The translations under genes were made by a program, and so were the position numbers. The notes below the pieces were generated by a model, which was given only the letters and a program-made list of their open reading frames with translations, searched no databases and was not told the origin of the DNA. This document shows positions 35,686 through 43,662 of a stretch of DNA of 64,000 nucleotides, piece after piece (the stretch's first letter is position 1; every line of letters starts with the position of its first letter). The stretch is from assembly GCA_040755835.1 (NCBI GenBank), contig JBFMAB010000012.1, positions 1 to 64,000 of the forward strand. Reading direction: 5' to 3'. The DNA comes from JADLDB01 sp040755835. GTDB taxonomy: Bacteria; Myxococcota; Myxococcia; Myxococcales; Myxococcaceae.

Positions 35686-36869
35686 GCTCGCTGCGGGAGA
35701 TCTACATCGTCGCCACCGACACGCCCGAGCCCCTGGCGGAGGAGGTGATCCGCGAGGCGTTCGGCGGCGAGGACGTGGAGCTCACCTTGCACGAGGAGGG
35801 CGTGCTCTTCTCGGTGCGCGCCGGCGAGTCGCGGGTAGACGTGAAGTTCGAAGGCCGGCTGACGCCGCTGGGCTGGACGCCGGATCTGCTGACCGGCACC
35901 GCCGAACTGCGCGAGGCGCTCAAGCGGGCGCGCGGCTTCTACCGGATCGCCTTCGAGCCCGGGAAGCCGCAGGGCTCGGTGGCGGTGTTCGAGGCGCTGT
36001 GGACGGTGCGGACGCTGCTGGAGATCGTCGACGGGCTGGCGATCGACACCTCGGCCTTCAAGCTGCACTCCCCGGAGGACGTCGAGGAGATCACCGAGCT
36101 CGACTTCGACATCCGCGATCACGTCACCATCCACGCGCAGCAGCTGGGCGAGGAAGGGAAGACGACGTGGATCCACACGCACGGGCTGGCGAAGTTCGCG
36201 GCGCCCGAGGTGGAGCTGTTCAACATCGCCGAGGCCGACATGCCTGCGGCGGAGACGTTCCTCCACGAGCTGTGCACCGACCTGGCCTTCGGCCAGGGTC
36301 CGGGCGCGCGGCAGGTGGTGTCGACCAGCGTGGGCATGACCTTCACGCTGCTGCCGTGTGACGAGGCGCGCACCAACCTCTTCGTCGATCCCGAGTCCTT
36401 CGACGGACACCTGTCGGGGTACCTCACGGTGGTGAGCCCCGAGGGGCGCCATTCGATGTCGGAGGTCCTCGAGCAGTACCGCGAGCGCTTCGAGGCGGAA
36501 TCGGACGAGGAGGCCGAGGCGATGCAGGAGGTCGCCACGCGCCTCCTGCCGCTCTTCAAGGCGCGCTTCATGCGGCGCGGGCTGATGGAGCCGCTCAACT
36601 TCCTCGTGCGCGCCCCGTTCGAGGTGCACCCGGGCGGCGGCGAGGGCGAGGTGGGCGAGGAGCTGCTGTGGGTCGAGATCGTCAGCTGGACCGAGGACGG
36701 CCTCATCGGGCGGCTGGTGGACGGCGGGCAGACGACGACGGAGTGGCGCAAGGGCGCGCACGTCGAGATCGACGAGTCGCAGATCAACGCGCTGGCGGTG
36801 ACGCGCGAGGGGCGCACGCTCGAGCCCGAGGAGCTCGAGGCGCTCTTGAAGGCGGAGCGCCCGGCGTAG
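35682..36869 (+). CDS. DUF2314-type protein, 395 aa
   Basis: A DUF2314-like domain covers the last 80 residues (ELLWVEIVSWTEDGLIGRLV and TEWRKGAHVEIDESQIN). The first 300 residues form another domain of unknown function with many acidic residues and a THGLAKFAAPEVELFNIAEA block. The fold of that part may resemble DUF4026 proteins, but this is not certain. No signal peptide is seen, so it is cytoplasmic. The GTG start overlaps the kinase stop. Its place in the run kinase-DUF2314-FHA suggests regulation or stress, but nothing specific can be inferred. Confidence 0.7.
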   Translation: MSSLREIYIVATDTPEPLAEEVIREAFGGEDVELTLHEEGVLFSVRAGESRVDVKFEGRLTPLGWTPDLLTGTAELREALKRARGFYRIAFEPGKPQGSVAVFEALWTVRTLLEIVDGLAIDTSAFKLHSPEDVEEITELDFDIRDHVTIHAQQLGEEGKTTWIHTHGLAKFAAPEVELFNIAEADMPAAETFLHELCTDLAFGQGPGARQVVSTSVGMTFTLLPCDEARTNLFVDPESFDGHLSGYLTVVSPEGRHSMSEVLEQYRERFEAESDEEAEAMQEVATRLLPLFKARFMRRGLMEPLNFLVRAPFEVHPGGGEGEVGEELLWVEIVSWTEDGLIGRLVDGGQTTTEWRKGAHVEIDESQINALAVTREGRTLEPEELEALLKAERPA

Positions 36870-36894
36870 CGCCCGCGAGGAGGGAACGAAGCGA

Positions 36895-38595
36895 ATGACG
36901 GCATTGCTGCTGTTGACCGGGCCGCAGGCGGGGCGCCGCCACGAGGTGACGGGCGAGGTGATCATCGGCCGGAGCCCGTCGTGCACCATCGCGCTGGAAG
37001 ACGCCAAGGTGTCGCGGCGGCACGTGCGCCTCGTGGTGGAGGACGGCGAGGCGAAGGTGATGGACCTCGGCAGCCGGAACGGCACGCTGGTCAACGGCGA
37101 GAAGCTCGAGGGCGAGGTGGTGTTGCTGCCGGGCGATCGCCTGCAGATCGGCGACTCGACGGTGCTGTTCGAGCCTTCGGCGCGCGCGTCGCTGTCCGAT
37201 CGCGAGGCCGACGGCGAGGTGCACTCGAGCCCGGTGGAGGAGCTGATCCCCGCGGTGGGGCCGGTCGCCGGGCTGTACCACGCGGGCGTGGCGCTGATCT
37301 CGGCGACGAGCGAGGCGATGGTGCTGCGGCGCTCCGCGGAGGAGCTCGCGCGCGGGGTGAATGCCGACAAGGCGGCGGCGCTACTCGGCGGTACGGAAGG
37401 TCTCATGACGGCGGCGGTGGTGGGCGCGGAGGCGGTGGAGGTGCCGCGCTCTCTGATGCGCGGGGCGCTCGAGCGCAAGGAGGCAGGCCGCGTGAAGGGC
37501 GTGTTGTGCGCGCCGTTGATCGCCTCGGGCGGCGCGCCGTTCGGCATCCTCTACGCGGAGCGGCCGGAGCCCTTCACCGAGGAGGAGCAGCGGACGATCG
37601 CGGCGCTGGGCCGGCTGGCGGGCGAGGCGATCACCTCCGTGCGTGCGCGCGGCGACGGCGGCGCGCTGCAGGTGTCGCTGATCGGCAGCTCGCGGCAGTT
37701 CCGGAAGACGGTGGAGGCGGCGCGGCGCGTGGCCACGGGCGTCGACCCGGTACTGATCCACGGCGAGGGCGGCACCGGACGCACGCTGATGGCCCGGTAC
37801 ATCCACTCGCGCTCGTCGCGCGGGCTGGGGCCCTTCGTCGAGGTGGACTGCCGCCGGCCGCCGATCGAGGTCGAGGAGTTCCTCTTCGGCCGCACCTCGG
37901 CGCCGGGCGTGCCGCCGCAGTCGTCGGCGCTGCTCAAGGCCGACGGCGGGACGCTCCTCCTCAAGAACGTGGAGTCGCTGCCCCGGCACCTGTCGGAGCG
38001 CCTCGCGCGGCTCATCTCGCGCAAGGTGGCGCCGGCGCGGCAGGGCGGCGAGGAGCCGGTGGATCTGCGGGTGATCGCGACCAGCCCGGCGCCGCTGGAC
38101 GCGATGACGGCGCGGGGCGAGCTGGACGCGGAGCTGGCGCGCGCGCTCGCGGGGCAGCAGGTGGAAACGCTGCCGTTGCGCGATCGCCGGCCGGACGTGC
38201 TTCAGTTGTACGAGCAGTTCGCGGGCGTCGTGTCCCGCGCGCGCCGGAAGGAACCGCCCACGCTGACGCCCGACGCTCGGCGCCTCCTCGTCGACTACCA
38301 CTGGCCGGGCAACGTCGAGGAGCTGCGCCAGGTGTCGGAGCGGCTCGCGCTGCTCTACGCGGGACAGGAGGTGCCCGCGCTGAAGCTGCCCGCGGAGATC
38401 CAGGACGGACCGCAGGAGGCGCCGCGGACGCTGGCGAAGATGATCAGCCGGCTCGAGCGCGACGCGATCTCCGAGGCCCTGCGCGAGGCGAAGGGGAAGA
38501 AGATCCGCGCGGCGGCGATCCTCGGCATCTCCCGGCCCACGCTGGACAAGAAGATCGAGGAGTACCACCTGGTGGTGGAGAAGAAGCGCTCGTGA
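36895..38595 (+). CDS. FHA and GAF-like protein with degenerate sigma-54-activator AAA domain, 566 aa
   Basis: An FHA domain occupies residues 1-94 (GRSPSCTIALEDAKVSRRH, LGSRNGTLVNG) and binds phosphothreonine peptides. A GAF-like domain spans about 120-250. The region 260-500 aligns with sigma-54 AAA activators, but the Walker A lysine is Arg (GEGGTGRT, 290-297), the Walker B DE is replaced (GGTLLLKN, 351-358), and the GAFTGA loop is absent. ATP hydrolysis and sigma-54 contact are therefore unlikely. A Fis-type HTH ends the protein (about 530-560). It probably binds DNA in response to phosphorylation. GGAGG precedes ATG 36895. Confidence 0.82.
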   Translation: MTALLLLTGPQAGRRHEVTGEVIIGRSPSCTIALEDAKVSRRHVRLVVEDGEAKVMDLGSRNGTLVNGEKLEGEVVLLPGDRLQIGDSTVLFEPSARASLSDREADGEVHSSPVEELIPAVGPVAGLYHAGVALISATSEAMVLRRSAEELARGVNADKAAALLGGTEGLMTAAVVGAEAVEVPRSLMRGALERKEAGRVKGVLCAPLIASGGAPFGILYAERPEPFTEEEQRTIAALGRLAGEAITSVRARGDGGALQVSLIGSSRQFRKTVEAARRVATGVDPVLIHGEGGTGRTLMARYIHSRSSRGLGPFVEVDCRRPPIEVEEFLFGRTSAPGVPPQSSALLKADGGTLLLKNVESLPRHLSERLARLISRKVAPARQGGEEPVDLRVIATSPAPLDAMTARGELDAELARALAGQQVETLPLRDRRPDVLQLYEQFAGVVSRARRKEPPTLTPDARRLLVDYHWPGNVEELRQVSERLALLYAGQEVPALKLPAEIQDGPQEAPRTLAKMISRLERDAISEALREAKGKKIRAAAILGISRPTLDKKIEEYHLVVEKKRS

Positions 38596-39494
38596 AGCTC
38601 CAGTACTCGGCCGAGGTGTCAGCGGCCCGGCGCACGCTGAAGCCGTTGGTGGCGCTGGAGTCGTCGGTCCTGGCGCAGGGCCTGCCGTACCCGCACAACG
38701 TGGAGGCGGCGGAGCGCTGCGAGGCCGCGGTGCGCGAAGAGGGCGCCGTGCCCGCCACCATGGCGGTGATCGACGGCGAGCTCTGGGCGGGCCTCCAGGC
38801 GGCGCAGATCGATCGCCTCGCGAAGGGCAAGGGCCTGATGAAGGTCGGATCGCGCGATCTCGCGATCGCGGTGGCGCGAAGGGCGACGGGTGGGACGACG
38901 GTGAGCGCCACCTGCGAGCTCGCGGCGGCCGCGGGGATCCACGTGTTCGCGACGGGCGGGCTGGGCGGCGTGCACCGCGGCGTCGAAGAGCACATGGACA
39001 TCTCGCAGGACCTGCCGGCGATCGCGCGCTTTCCGGTCGCGGTGGTCTGCGCCGGCGCGAAGTCGGTGCTCGATCTCCCGCGCACGATGGAGCTGCTCGA
39101 GACGCTGGCGGTGCCGGTGATCGGCGTCGGCACGGACGAGCTCCCGGGCTTCTACAGCCGCGAGACGGGCCTGCACCTCGAGCACCGGGTGGCGAACGCG
39201 GCGGAGGCGGGCGCGGTGATGCGCGCGCGCGGAGAGCTGGGCCAGGGCGGAATGATCTTCGCGGTTCCGCCCCCGAAGGCGACCGCGCTGAAGCGCGCGG
39301 ACGTCGAGAAGCACCTCAAGGCGGCGCTCGCCGCGGCGAAGAAGAGGAAGGTGGCCGGCAAGGCGGTGACGCCGTTCCTCCTGGGCGAGATGGCGAGGCG
39401 CACGAAGGGCCAGGCGTTGCAGGCCAACCTCGCGCTGCTGGAGAACAACGCGCGCTTCGCGGCGAAGCTCGCGGTGGCCATGGGCTGGCGATGA
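38592..39494 (+). CDS. psuG: pseudouridine-5'-phosphate glycosidase, 300 aa
   Basis: PsuG splits pseudouridine 5'-phosphate to uracil and ribose 5-phosphate in RNA-nucleoside salvage. The family blocks are VALESSVLAQGLPYPHNVEA, EGAVPATMAVIDGELWAGL, FATGGLGGVHRGVEEHMDIS and VCAGAKSVLDLPRTMELLET. The metal-binding and active-site residues in these blocks look intact. The usual partner kinase PsuK is not in the window. The GTG start at 38592 overlaps the previous gene by four bases, and its stop overlaps the GHMP kinase start (ATGA). Confidence 0.9.
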   Translation: MKLQYSAEVSAARRTLKPLVALESSVLAQGLPYPHNVEAAERCEAAVREEGAVPATMAVIDGELWAGLQAAQIDRLAKGKGLMKVGSRDLAIAVARRATGGTTVSATCELAAAAGIHVFATGGLGGVHRGVEEHMDISQDLPAIARFPVAVVCAGAKSVLDLPRTMELLETLAVPVIGVGTDELPGFYSRETGLHLEHRVANAAEAGAVMRARGELGQGGMIFAVPPPKATALKRADVEKHLKAALAAAKKRKVAGKAVTPFLLGEMARRTKGQALQANLALLENNARFAAKLAVAMGWR

Positions 39495-40594
39495 GCGCGC
39501 TGGAACGGACGCTGTCCGCGCCGGGGAAGCTGTTCCTCTCGGGCGAGTACGCGGTGCTCTGGAGGAATGCGCCCTCTCTTCCCGGGGAGAGGGGACTCGC
39601 GCGAATTCTCGCCGTCGGCCCTCGCGCGCACGCATTCGTCCGCCCCCGGACCGATCGCCGCGTCGAGGTCGTCCTCGAGGGCGGCAAGCTCTCGGGCGAC
39701 GCGACGCCGCTGGGCGTGCGCTGGGAACGGACGCCTCCCCCCGACTTTCACTTCGTCGCGCGGACGATCGATCTCGCGCTGCGCGTCGTGGGCCGCGAGA
39801 CGGAGGGCTTCAGCGTGGCCTTCGAGTCGTCGCCGCTGGTGAACGGGCGCAAGCTGGGGCTCGGGAGCAGCGCGCGGGCGACGGTGCTGGCGGCCGAAGC
39901 GGCGCGCACCGGCCTCGAGGCGGACTTCGACACGCTGAAGCTGGCGCTCGTGGCGCACGCCGACGCGCAGGGGGGGAAGGGCAGCGGCGGCGACGTGGCG
40001 GCGTCCTTCGCGGGCGGCGTGGTGCGGTACCGCAAGTACGAGGTGGACGCGCTGATCGCGGCGGCGAACCAGGAGACGCTCCGCGCGGTGCTGCCGGATT
40101 CTCCGCCGGTGGACCTGCTGCGCGTGGCGGCGCCGAAGCTGCCGCTGGCCTACGTCTTCAGCGGCGAGAGCGCGTCGACGACGAGCCTGGTGAAGGAGGT
40201 CGAGCGCACGTGGACGGCCGAGCAGCGCGCGCGCTTCGTGGTGGACTCGGATGCGCTGGGCGACGCGCTCGAGTCGGCGCTCGCGCGGGGCGACTTCGCG
40301 GCCGCGAAGGAGGCGGCGGCGGGCCTGCAGGAGCGGCTCTCTTCACTGGGGCCAACCCGCAGCGAGGCGCTGGAGCGGATCCTCGCGCTGGCGGAGACGT
40401 TCGGCTGCGCCGGGAAGCAGAGCGGCGCGGGCGGTGGCGACGGGTGCATCCTCTTCGGGCCGGACGAGGCGGCGTTGGATGCATTCCTCGCGGGCTGCGC
40501 GGCGCGCGGGCTGTTCGGGATGCGCGTCTCGTTGGAGCCGGGCCTGCGGGGCGAGGCGACGCGGCACCCGGTGTTGTCGACCTGGCTCGAGTGA
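39491..40594 (+). CDS. GHMP kinase, probable phosphomevalonate kinase, 367 aa
   Basis: Motifs are APGKLFLSGEYAVL at the N-terminus, the ATP-binding LGLGSSARATV (about 120-130) and KQSGAGGGDGCILF near the C-terminus. This pattern fits phosphomevalonate kinase, and myxobacteria are known to use the mevalonate pathway. Mevalonate kinase is the alternative. Just after EYAVL there are about 10-12 extra residues (NAPSLPGERGLAR) encoded by a palindromic repeat at 39572-39594, which matches intergenic copies. The frame stays open, so the enzyme may be functional with a surface insert. Its start overlaps psuG (ATGA). Confidence 0.8.
   Translation: MSALERTLSAPGKLFLSGEYAVLWRNAPSLPGERGLARILAVGPRAHAFVRPRTDRRVEVVLEGGKLSGDATPLGVRWERTPPPDFHFVARTIDLALRVVGRETEGFSVAFESSPLVNGRKLGLGSSARATVLAAEAARTGLEADFDTLKLALVAHADAQGGKGSGGDVAASFAGGVVRYRKYEVDALIAAANQETLRAVLPDSPPVDLLRVAAPKLPLAYVFSGESASTTSLVKEVERTWTAEQRARFVVDSDALGDALESALARGDFAAAKEAAAGLQERLSSLGPTRSEALERILALAETFGCAGKQSGAGGGDGCILFGPDEAALDAFLAGCAARGLFGMRVSLEPGLRGEATRHPVLSTWLE
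39572..39594. repeat. palindromic repeat inside the GHMP kinase gene
   Basis: CCCTCTCTTCCCGGGGAGAGGGG: the arm GGGGAGAGGGG (39584-39594) is identical to the right arm of the intergenic copy at 40727-40737, and the next two bases (AC) also match. It is read in frame as part of the protein. Confidence 0.6.
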
Positions 40595-40595
40595 T

Positions 40596-40625
40596 CCCCT
40601 CTCTCCCCGATGGGGAGGGAAAGGG
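40596..40625. repeat. palindromic repeat, imperfect copy
   Basis: This copy begins CCCCTCTCTCCCC, has the small loop GAT and continues GGGGAGGGA. It lies directly after the GHMP kinase stop. The stem CTCCCC/GGGGAG is perfect. It is probably related to the copies at 39572 and 40714 and could also serve as a terminator. Confidence 0.5.
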
Positions 40626-40713
40626 GGCTCAACCCGGCGGAGTCCTCAGCGGGATGACTTCCCGGCCGTTGCGCCGGTAGACGGCGAAGTCCTTAGCGTA
40701 AGACAGGGCGCCG

Positions 40714-40737
40714 CCCCTCTCCCCCAGGGGAGAGGGG
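40714..40737. repeat. palindromic repeat, perfect copy
   Basis: CCCCTCTCCCC (40714-40724) and GGGGAGAGGGG (40727-40737) form an 11-bp perfect inverted repeat with a 2-base centre, nine bases before the stop end of the M16 peptidase gene. It is the most complete member of this repeat family in the window. Confidence 0.65.
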
Positions 40738-40745
40738 ACACGGCC

Positions 40746-42041
40746 TCAGCGCCCGAGCAGTCCCCGTGCACGGGAGACGACCCGCTCGAGGCTTTTCCTG
40801 GCGCTGCGCGGGCCCACGGCCACCGCCGCCAGGGTGTCGGCCACCAGGTACTCGCGCGCCACGCGCTTCAGGTCCGCCAGCGTCACCGCGTTCGCCTCGG
40901 CGATGCGCCGCTCCAGCGGCTCGGGCCTGCGGAACAGCCGCGTCCCGCCGAACCAGCCGCAGAGATCGGCCGGCGAGTCGGCCATGAACTCGAGGTGCAT
41001 CGCGTGGCGCCTCTTCGCCCGGCGCAGCTCCTCCGGCGCGATCCGCCCGGCGCGCAGCGTGGACAGCGTCCTCAGCACCTGCTCCACCACCTTCGCCAGC
41101 TGCCTGGGCGCGGTCGCGCCGTCCACTTCGAAGGCGCCGGTGTCGTGGAACACGTCCAGTGTCGCGCCGAGGGAGTAGGCCAGCCCGCGCTTCTCCACCA
41201 CCTCGTACGGCAGCCGGCTCGACAGCCCGTCGTCCAGCACGCGTCGCAGCATCGACAGCGCGGCGAAGTCGGGGTGCGCGTCGGACACCGTGGGGAACGT
41301 CAGGCGAAACTCCACCTGCGCCTCCTCGAGCGCGACGTACTTGAGGCGCGGGCCGTCGCGACGCGCGGAGGGTGCGGGCGCCTCCACCCACTGCGGGCCG
41401 CGCGGCAGGTGCCGGAACGCGGCGCCCGCCTGCTTCAGCACCCGGTCGTGCCTCACCGGCCCGGCCACCGCGACGACGACGTTCCCCGTGACGTAGGCCT
41501 GCTCGAAGTGGCGCTTCACCTGCCGCGCCGTCAGGGCGCGCACGGTGTCCGGCGTACCGGCGATCTTCAACGCCAACGGGTGCTTCCCGAAGAGGAGCCG
41601 CTTGGACAGGTTGTCGACGTCGATGTCCCGCCCGCGCTCGTCGACCTCGTCGAGCATCTCTTCGAGGATGATCTTCTTCTCGATCTCGAGCTGCACGAGG
41701 CGCGGCCGCGACAGCATGTCGCCGAGGATCGCCAGCGCCACGCCCACGCCGTCCGGGTGCGTCGGCGTGTAGAAGAAGGTGGAGTCCCGCATGGTGACGC
41801 CGTTGAGGTTCCCGCCGACGGCCTCCACCGCCGCGTTCATCTTCACGGAGTCGGGGAAGCGCCGGCTTCCGCGGAAAAAGAGGTGCTCGAGCAGGTGGCT
41901 GACGCCGTTCGTCTCCACGTCCTCGTGGCGGCTGCCCACGCGTACGTAGACGGAGCACATCGCGCTGTGCAGGTGCGGCGTCTCCACCGTCATCACGGTG
42001 AGGCCCGAGGGCAGGGTGTCTTCGAGGGCGGTGGGCGTCAC
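40746..42041 (-). CDS. M16-family zinc metallopeptidase, 431 aa
   Basis: The inverted zinc motif is present as HLLEH (residues 49-53), and the third ligand glutamate is expected in the EEMLDEVDERG helix downstream. The substrate-binding Arg/Tyr-type signature EKRGLAYSLGA in the C-terminal half fits the processing-peptidase-like group. No signal peptide is seen, so it acts inside the cell or is exported by other means. The GTG start at 42041 overlaps the histidine kinase stop (GTGA), which couples the two. The substrate is unknown. Confidence 0.87.
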   Translation of the reverse strand: MTPTALEDTLPSGLTVMTVETPHLHSAMCSVYVRVGSRHEDVETNGVSHLLEHLFFRGSRRFPDSVKMNAAVEAVGGNLNGVTMRDSTFFYTPTHPDGVGVALAILGDMLSRPRLVQLEIEKKIILEEMLDEVDERGRDIDVDNLSKRLLFGKHPLALKIAGTPDTVRALTARQVKRHFEQAYVTGNVVVAVAGPVRHDRVLKQAGAAFRHLPRGPQWVEAPAPSARRDGPRLKYVALEEAQVEFRLTFPTVSDAHPDFAALSMLRRVLDDGLSSRLPYEVVEKRGLAYSLGATLDVFHDTGAFEVDGATAPRQLAKVVEQVLRTLSTLRAGRIAPEELRRAKRRHAMHLEFMADSPADLCGWFGGTRLFRRPEPLERRIAEANAVTLADLKRVAREYLVADTLAAVAVGPRSARKSLERVVSRARGLLGR

Positions 42042-43594
42042 GGGGCGGGCAACGTAATCACGAACCGCGTGCCGCGCCCGGGCTCGCTGTGGACGGCGAT
42101 CTGCCCGCCGTGCGCCTCGACGATCTGCCGCGAGAGCGACAGGCCCAGGCCGGTGCCGCCTTCCTTGGTGGTGAAGAACGGCTCGAAGAGCCGGCCCTGC
42201 ACCTCGGGGCCCATGCCCGGCCCGGAGTCCGCCACCACCACCTCGACCGCGCCGTCCTTCCGGTGCGCGGCTACCGTGAGCGCTCCGCCGTCCACCATCG
42301 CCTCGCGGGCGTTGCGCACCAGGTTGACGAAGACCTGCCGCAGCTGGCCCTCGTCGGCGGAGACGACGAGCTCGCCTTCGCCCCAGTCGCGCTTCACGGC
42401 GATCTTCGCGCGCTCGAGCTCCTCGGCGGCGAAGGCCAGCACCGAGTCCAGCAGCGGGACGATCTCCTCCCGCCGCAGCACCGGCGACGGCAGGCGCGCG
42501 AGGCGCAGGTAGTCCTCGGTGATCTCGGTGACGCGGTCCACCTCGCGGATGACGGCGGCGAGGAGCTCCTTCGCTTCCTGCGCCGACTCCTTCGTGGCGA
42601 AGGACGCCGACTCGAGCTGTTCCTGGATCATCTCGACGTTGAGGCCGATGGAGGACAGCGGGTTGCGGACCTCGTGCGCGACCTGGGCGGACACCCGGCC
42701 CATCGCCGCGAGCCGCTCGGCGCGCAACAGCTCCTGTTGTTTCTGCTTGAGCTGGGCCTCGCGTTCCTTGAGCGCCCTGGCCATGGCGTCGAACTCCCGG
42801 GCGAGCACGGCGATCTCGTCGTCGCCGGCGATGCCCAGCTTCGCCTCGTAGTCCCCGCGACCGATGCGCGAGACGCCTTCGATCAGCGTCCGCACGGGCC
42901 GGAGGCTGCGCGCGGCGAAGCCGGTGGCCAGCAGGCCCACGATGATCGCCACCACCGGCAGCACGATGATCGCCACGCCGGTGCGCCGCTCGCGTTCCTG
43001 GGCCTGGCGTACGCGCTCGTGGATCCGCGCCTCGAGCGAGCCGTGGAGGAGGCGGATGGTGGAGGAGAGGGCGTTTTCCATCTGCTGGAGGTGATCGAGC
43101 CGCGAGCGTGCGTTCGGCCAGTCGGGGGTCGGCGCCTCGAGCAGAGTGAAGGCCTGGTCGGCCTCCTCCTCGTACTCGCGGAAGCGCACCTTGAGGTCGC
43201 CGAACTTCTTCACGACGTCCAGCACGTACGGGCGCTCGCTGTCGGGGGCGAACTCGAGCAGCCTGGTGGCGGTGAGCTGCCCGTCGTCCAGCTTCTGGGC
43301 CATGAGGCCCGGGAAGTAGAGGCGGGCGAGGCGGATCAGGGCGCGCCGCGTCTCGACGCTCTGCTCGTCGCGGAGGCGCTCGGTGTCCTTGGCCTGGTTC
43401 CCCTGGAACGTCTCGATCGCCGCGACCGTCTGAGAGAGCCGGAGGTACCCTTCGCTGACCAGCCGGATCTCGATCTGGCTGCGGCGCAGCTCGCTGACCG
43501 AGAAGAGCGACACCGCTCCGAAGGTCACCAGCACGACCGCGTAGCCCAGGAAGATGCGGGTGGTGAGGGACAGCTTCAACGGAGGAGGCGACAT
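42038..43594 (-). CDS. membrane sensor histidine kinase, 518 aa
   Basis: The N-terminus has one membrane helix (about 15-37), followed by a helical sensor region of about 150 residues and a second membrane helix (RTGVAIIVLPVVAIIVGLLA). A HAMP domain (LIEGVSRIGRGDYEAKLG) follows. The HisKA motif is AQVAHEVRNPLSSIGLNVEM, with the phosphorylated His. The ATP-binding domain has the N box FVNLVRNAREAM, G1 VADSGPGMGPE and G2 GGTGLGLSLS. No response regulator is nearby. ATG 43594 is chosen; GTG 43603 is possible. It is divergent from the PEGA protein gene. Confidence 0.87.
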   Translation of the reverse strand: MSPPPLKLSLTTRIFLGYAVVLVTFGAVSLFSVSELRRSQIEIRLVSEGYLRLSQTVAAIETFQGNQAKDTERLRDEQSVETRRALIRLARLYFPGLMAQKLDDGQLTATRLLEFAPDSERPYVLDVVKKFGDLKVRFREYEEEADQAFTLLEAPTPDWPNARSRLDHLQQMENALSSTIRLLHGSLEARIHERVRQAQERERRTGVAIIVLPVVAIIVGLLATGFAARSLRPVRTLIEGVSRIGRGDYEAKLGIAGDDEIAVLAREFDAMARALKEREAQLKQKQQELLRAERLAAMGRVSAQVAHEVRNPLSSIGLNVEMIQEQLESASFATKESAQEAKELLAAVIREVDRVTEITEDYLRLARLPSPVLRREEIVPLLDSVLAFAAEELERAKIAVKRDWGEGELVVSADEGQLRQVFVNLVRNAREAMVDGGALTVAAHRKDGAVEVVVADSGPGMGPEVQGRLFEPFFTTKEGGTGLGLSLSRQIVEAHGGQIAVHSEPGRGTRFVITLPAP

Positions 43595-43623
43595 TGACCG
43601 CACGGGGAGGTGAAGGGTACGGT
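43594..43623 (+). promoter_or_regulatory. possible sigma-70 promoter of the PEGA protein gene
   Basis: TTGACC (43594-43599), an 18-bp spacer and TACGGT (43618-43623) lie 39 bases before the ATG at 43663. The -35 overlaps the start of the divergent kinase gene. The -10 is weak, so this is a tentative call. Confidence 0.3.
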
Positions 43624-43662
43624 GCGCCGGCTAAACATTTGTTTTATCAGTCGATTCCGCTC

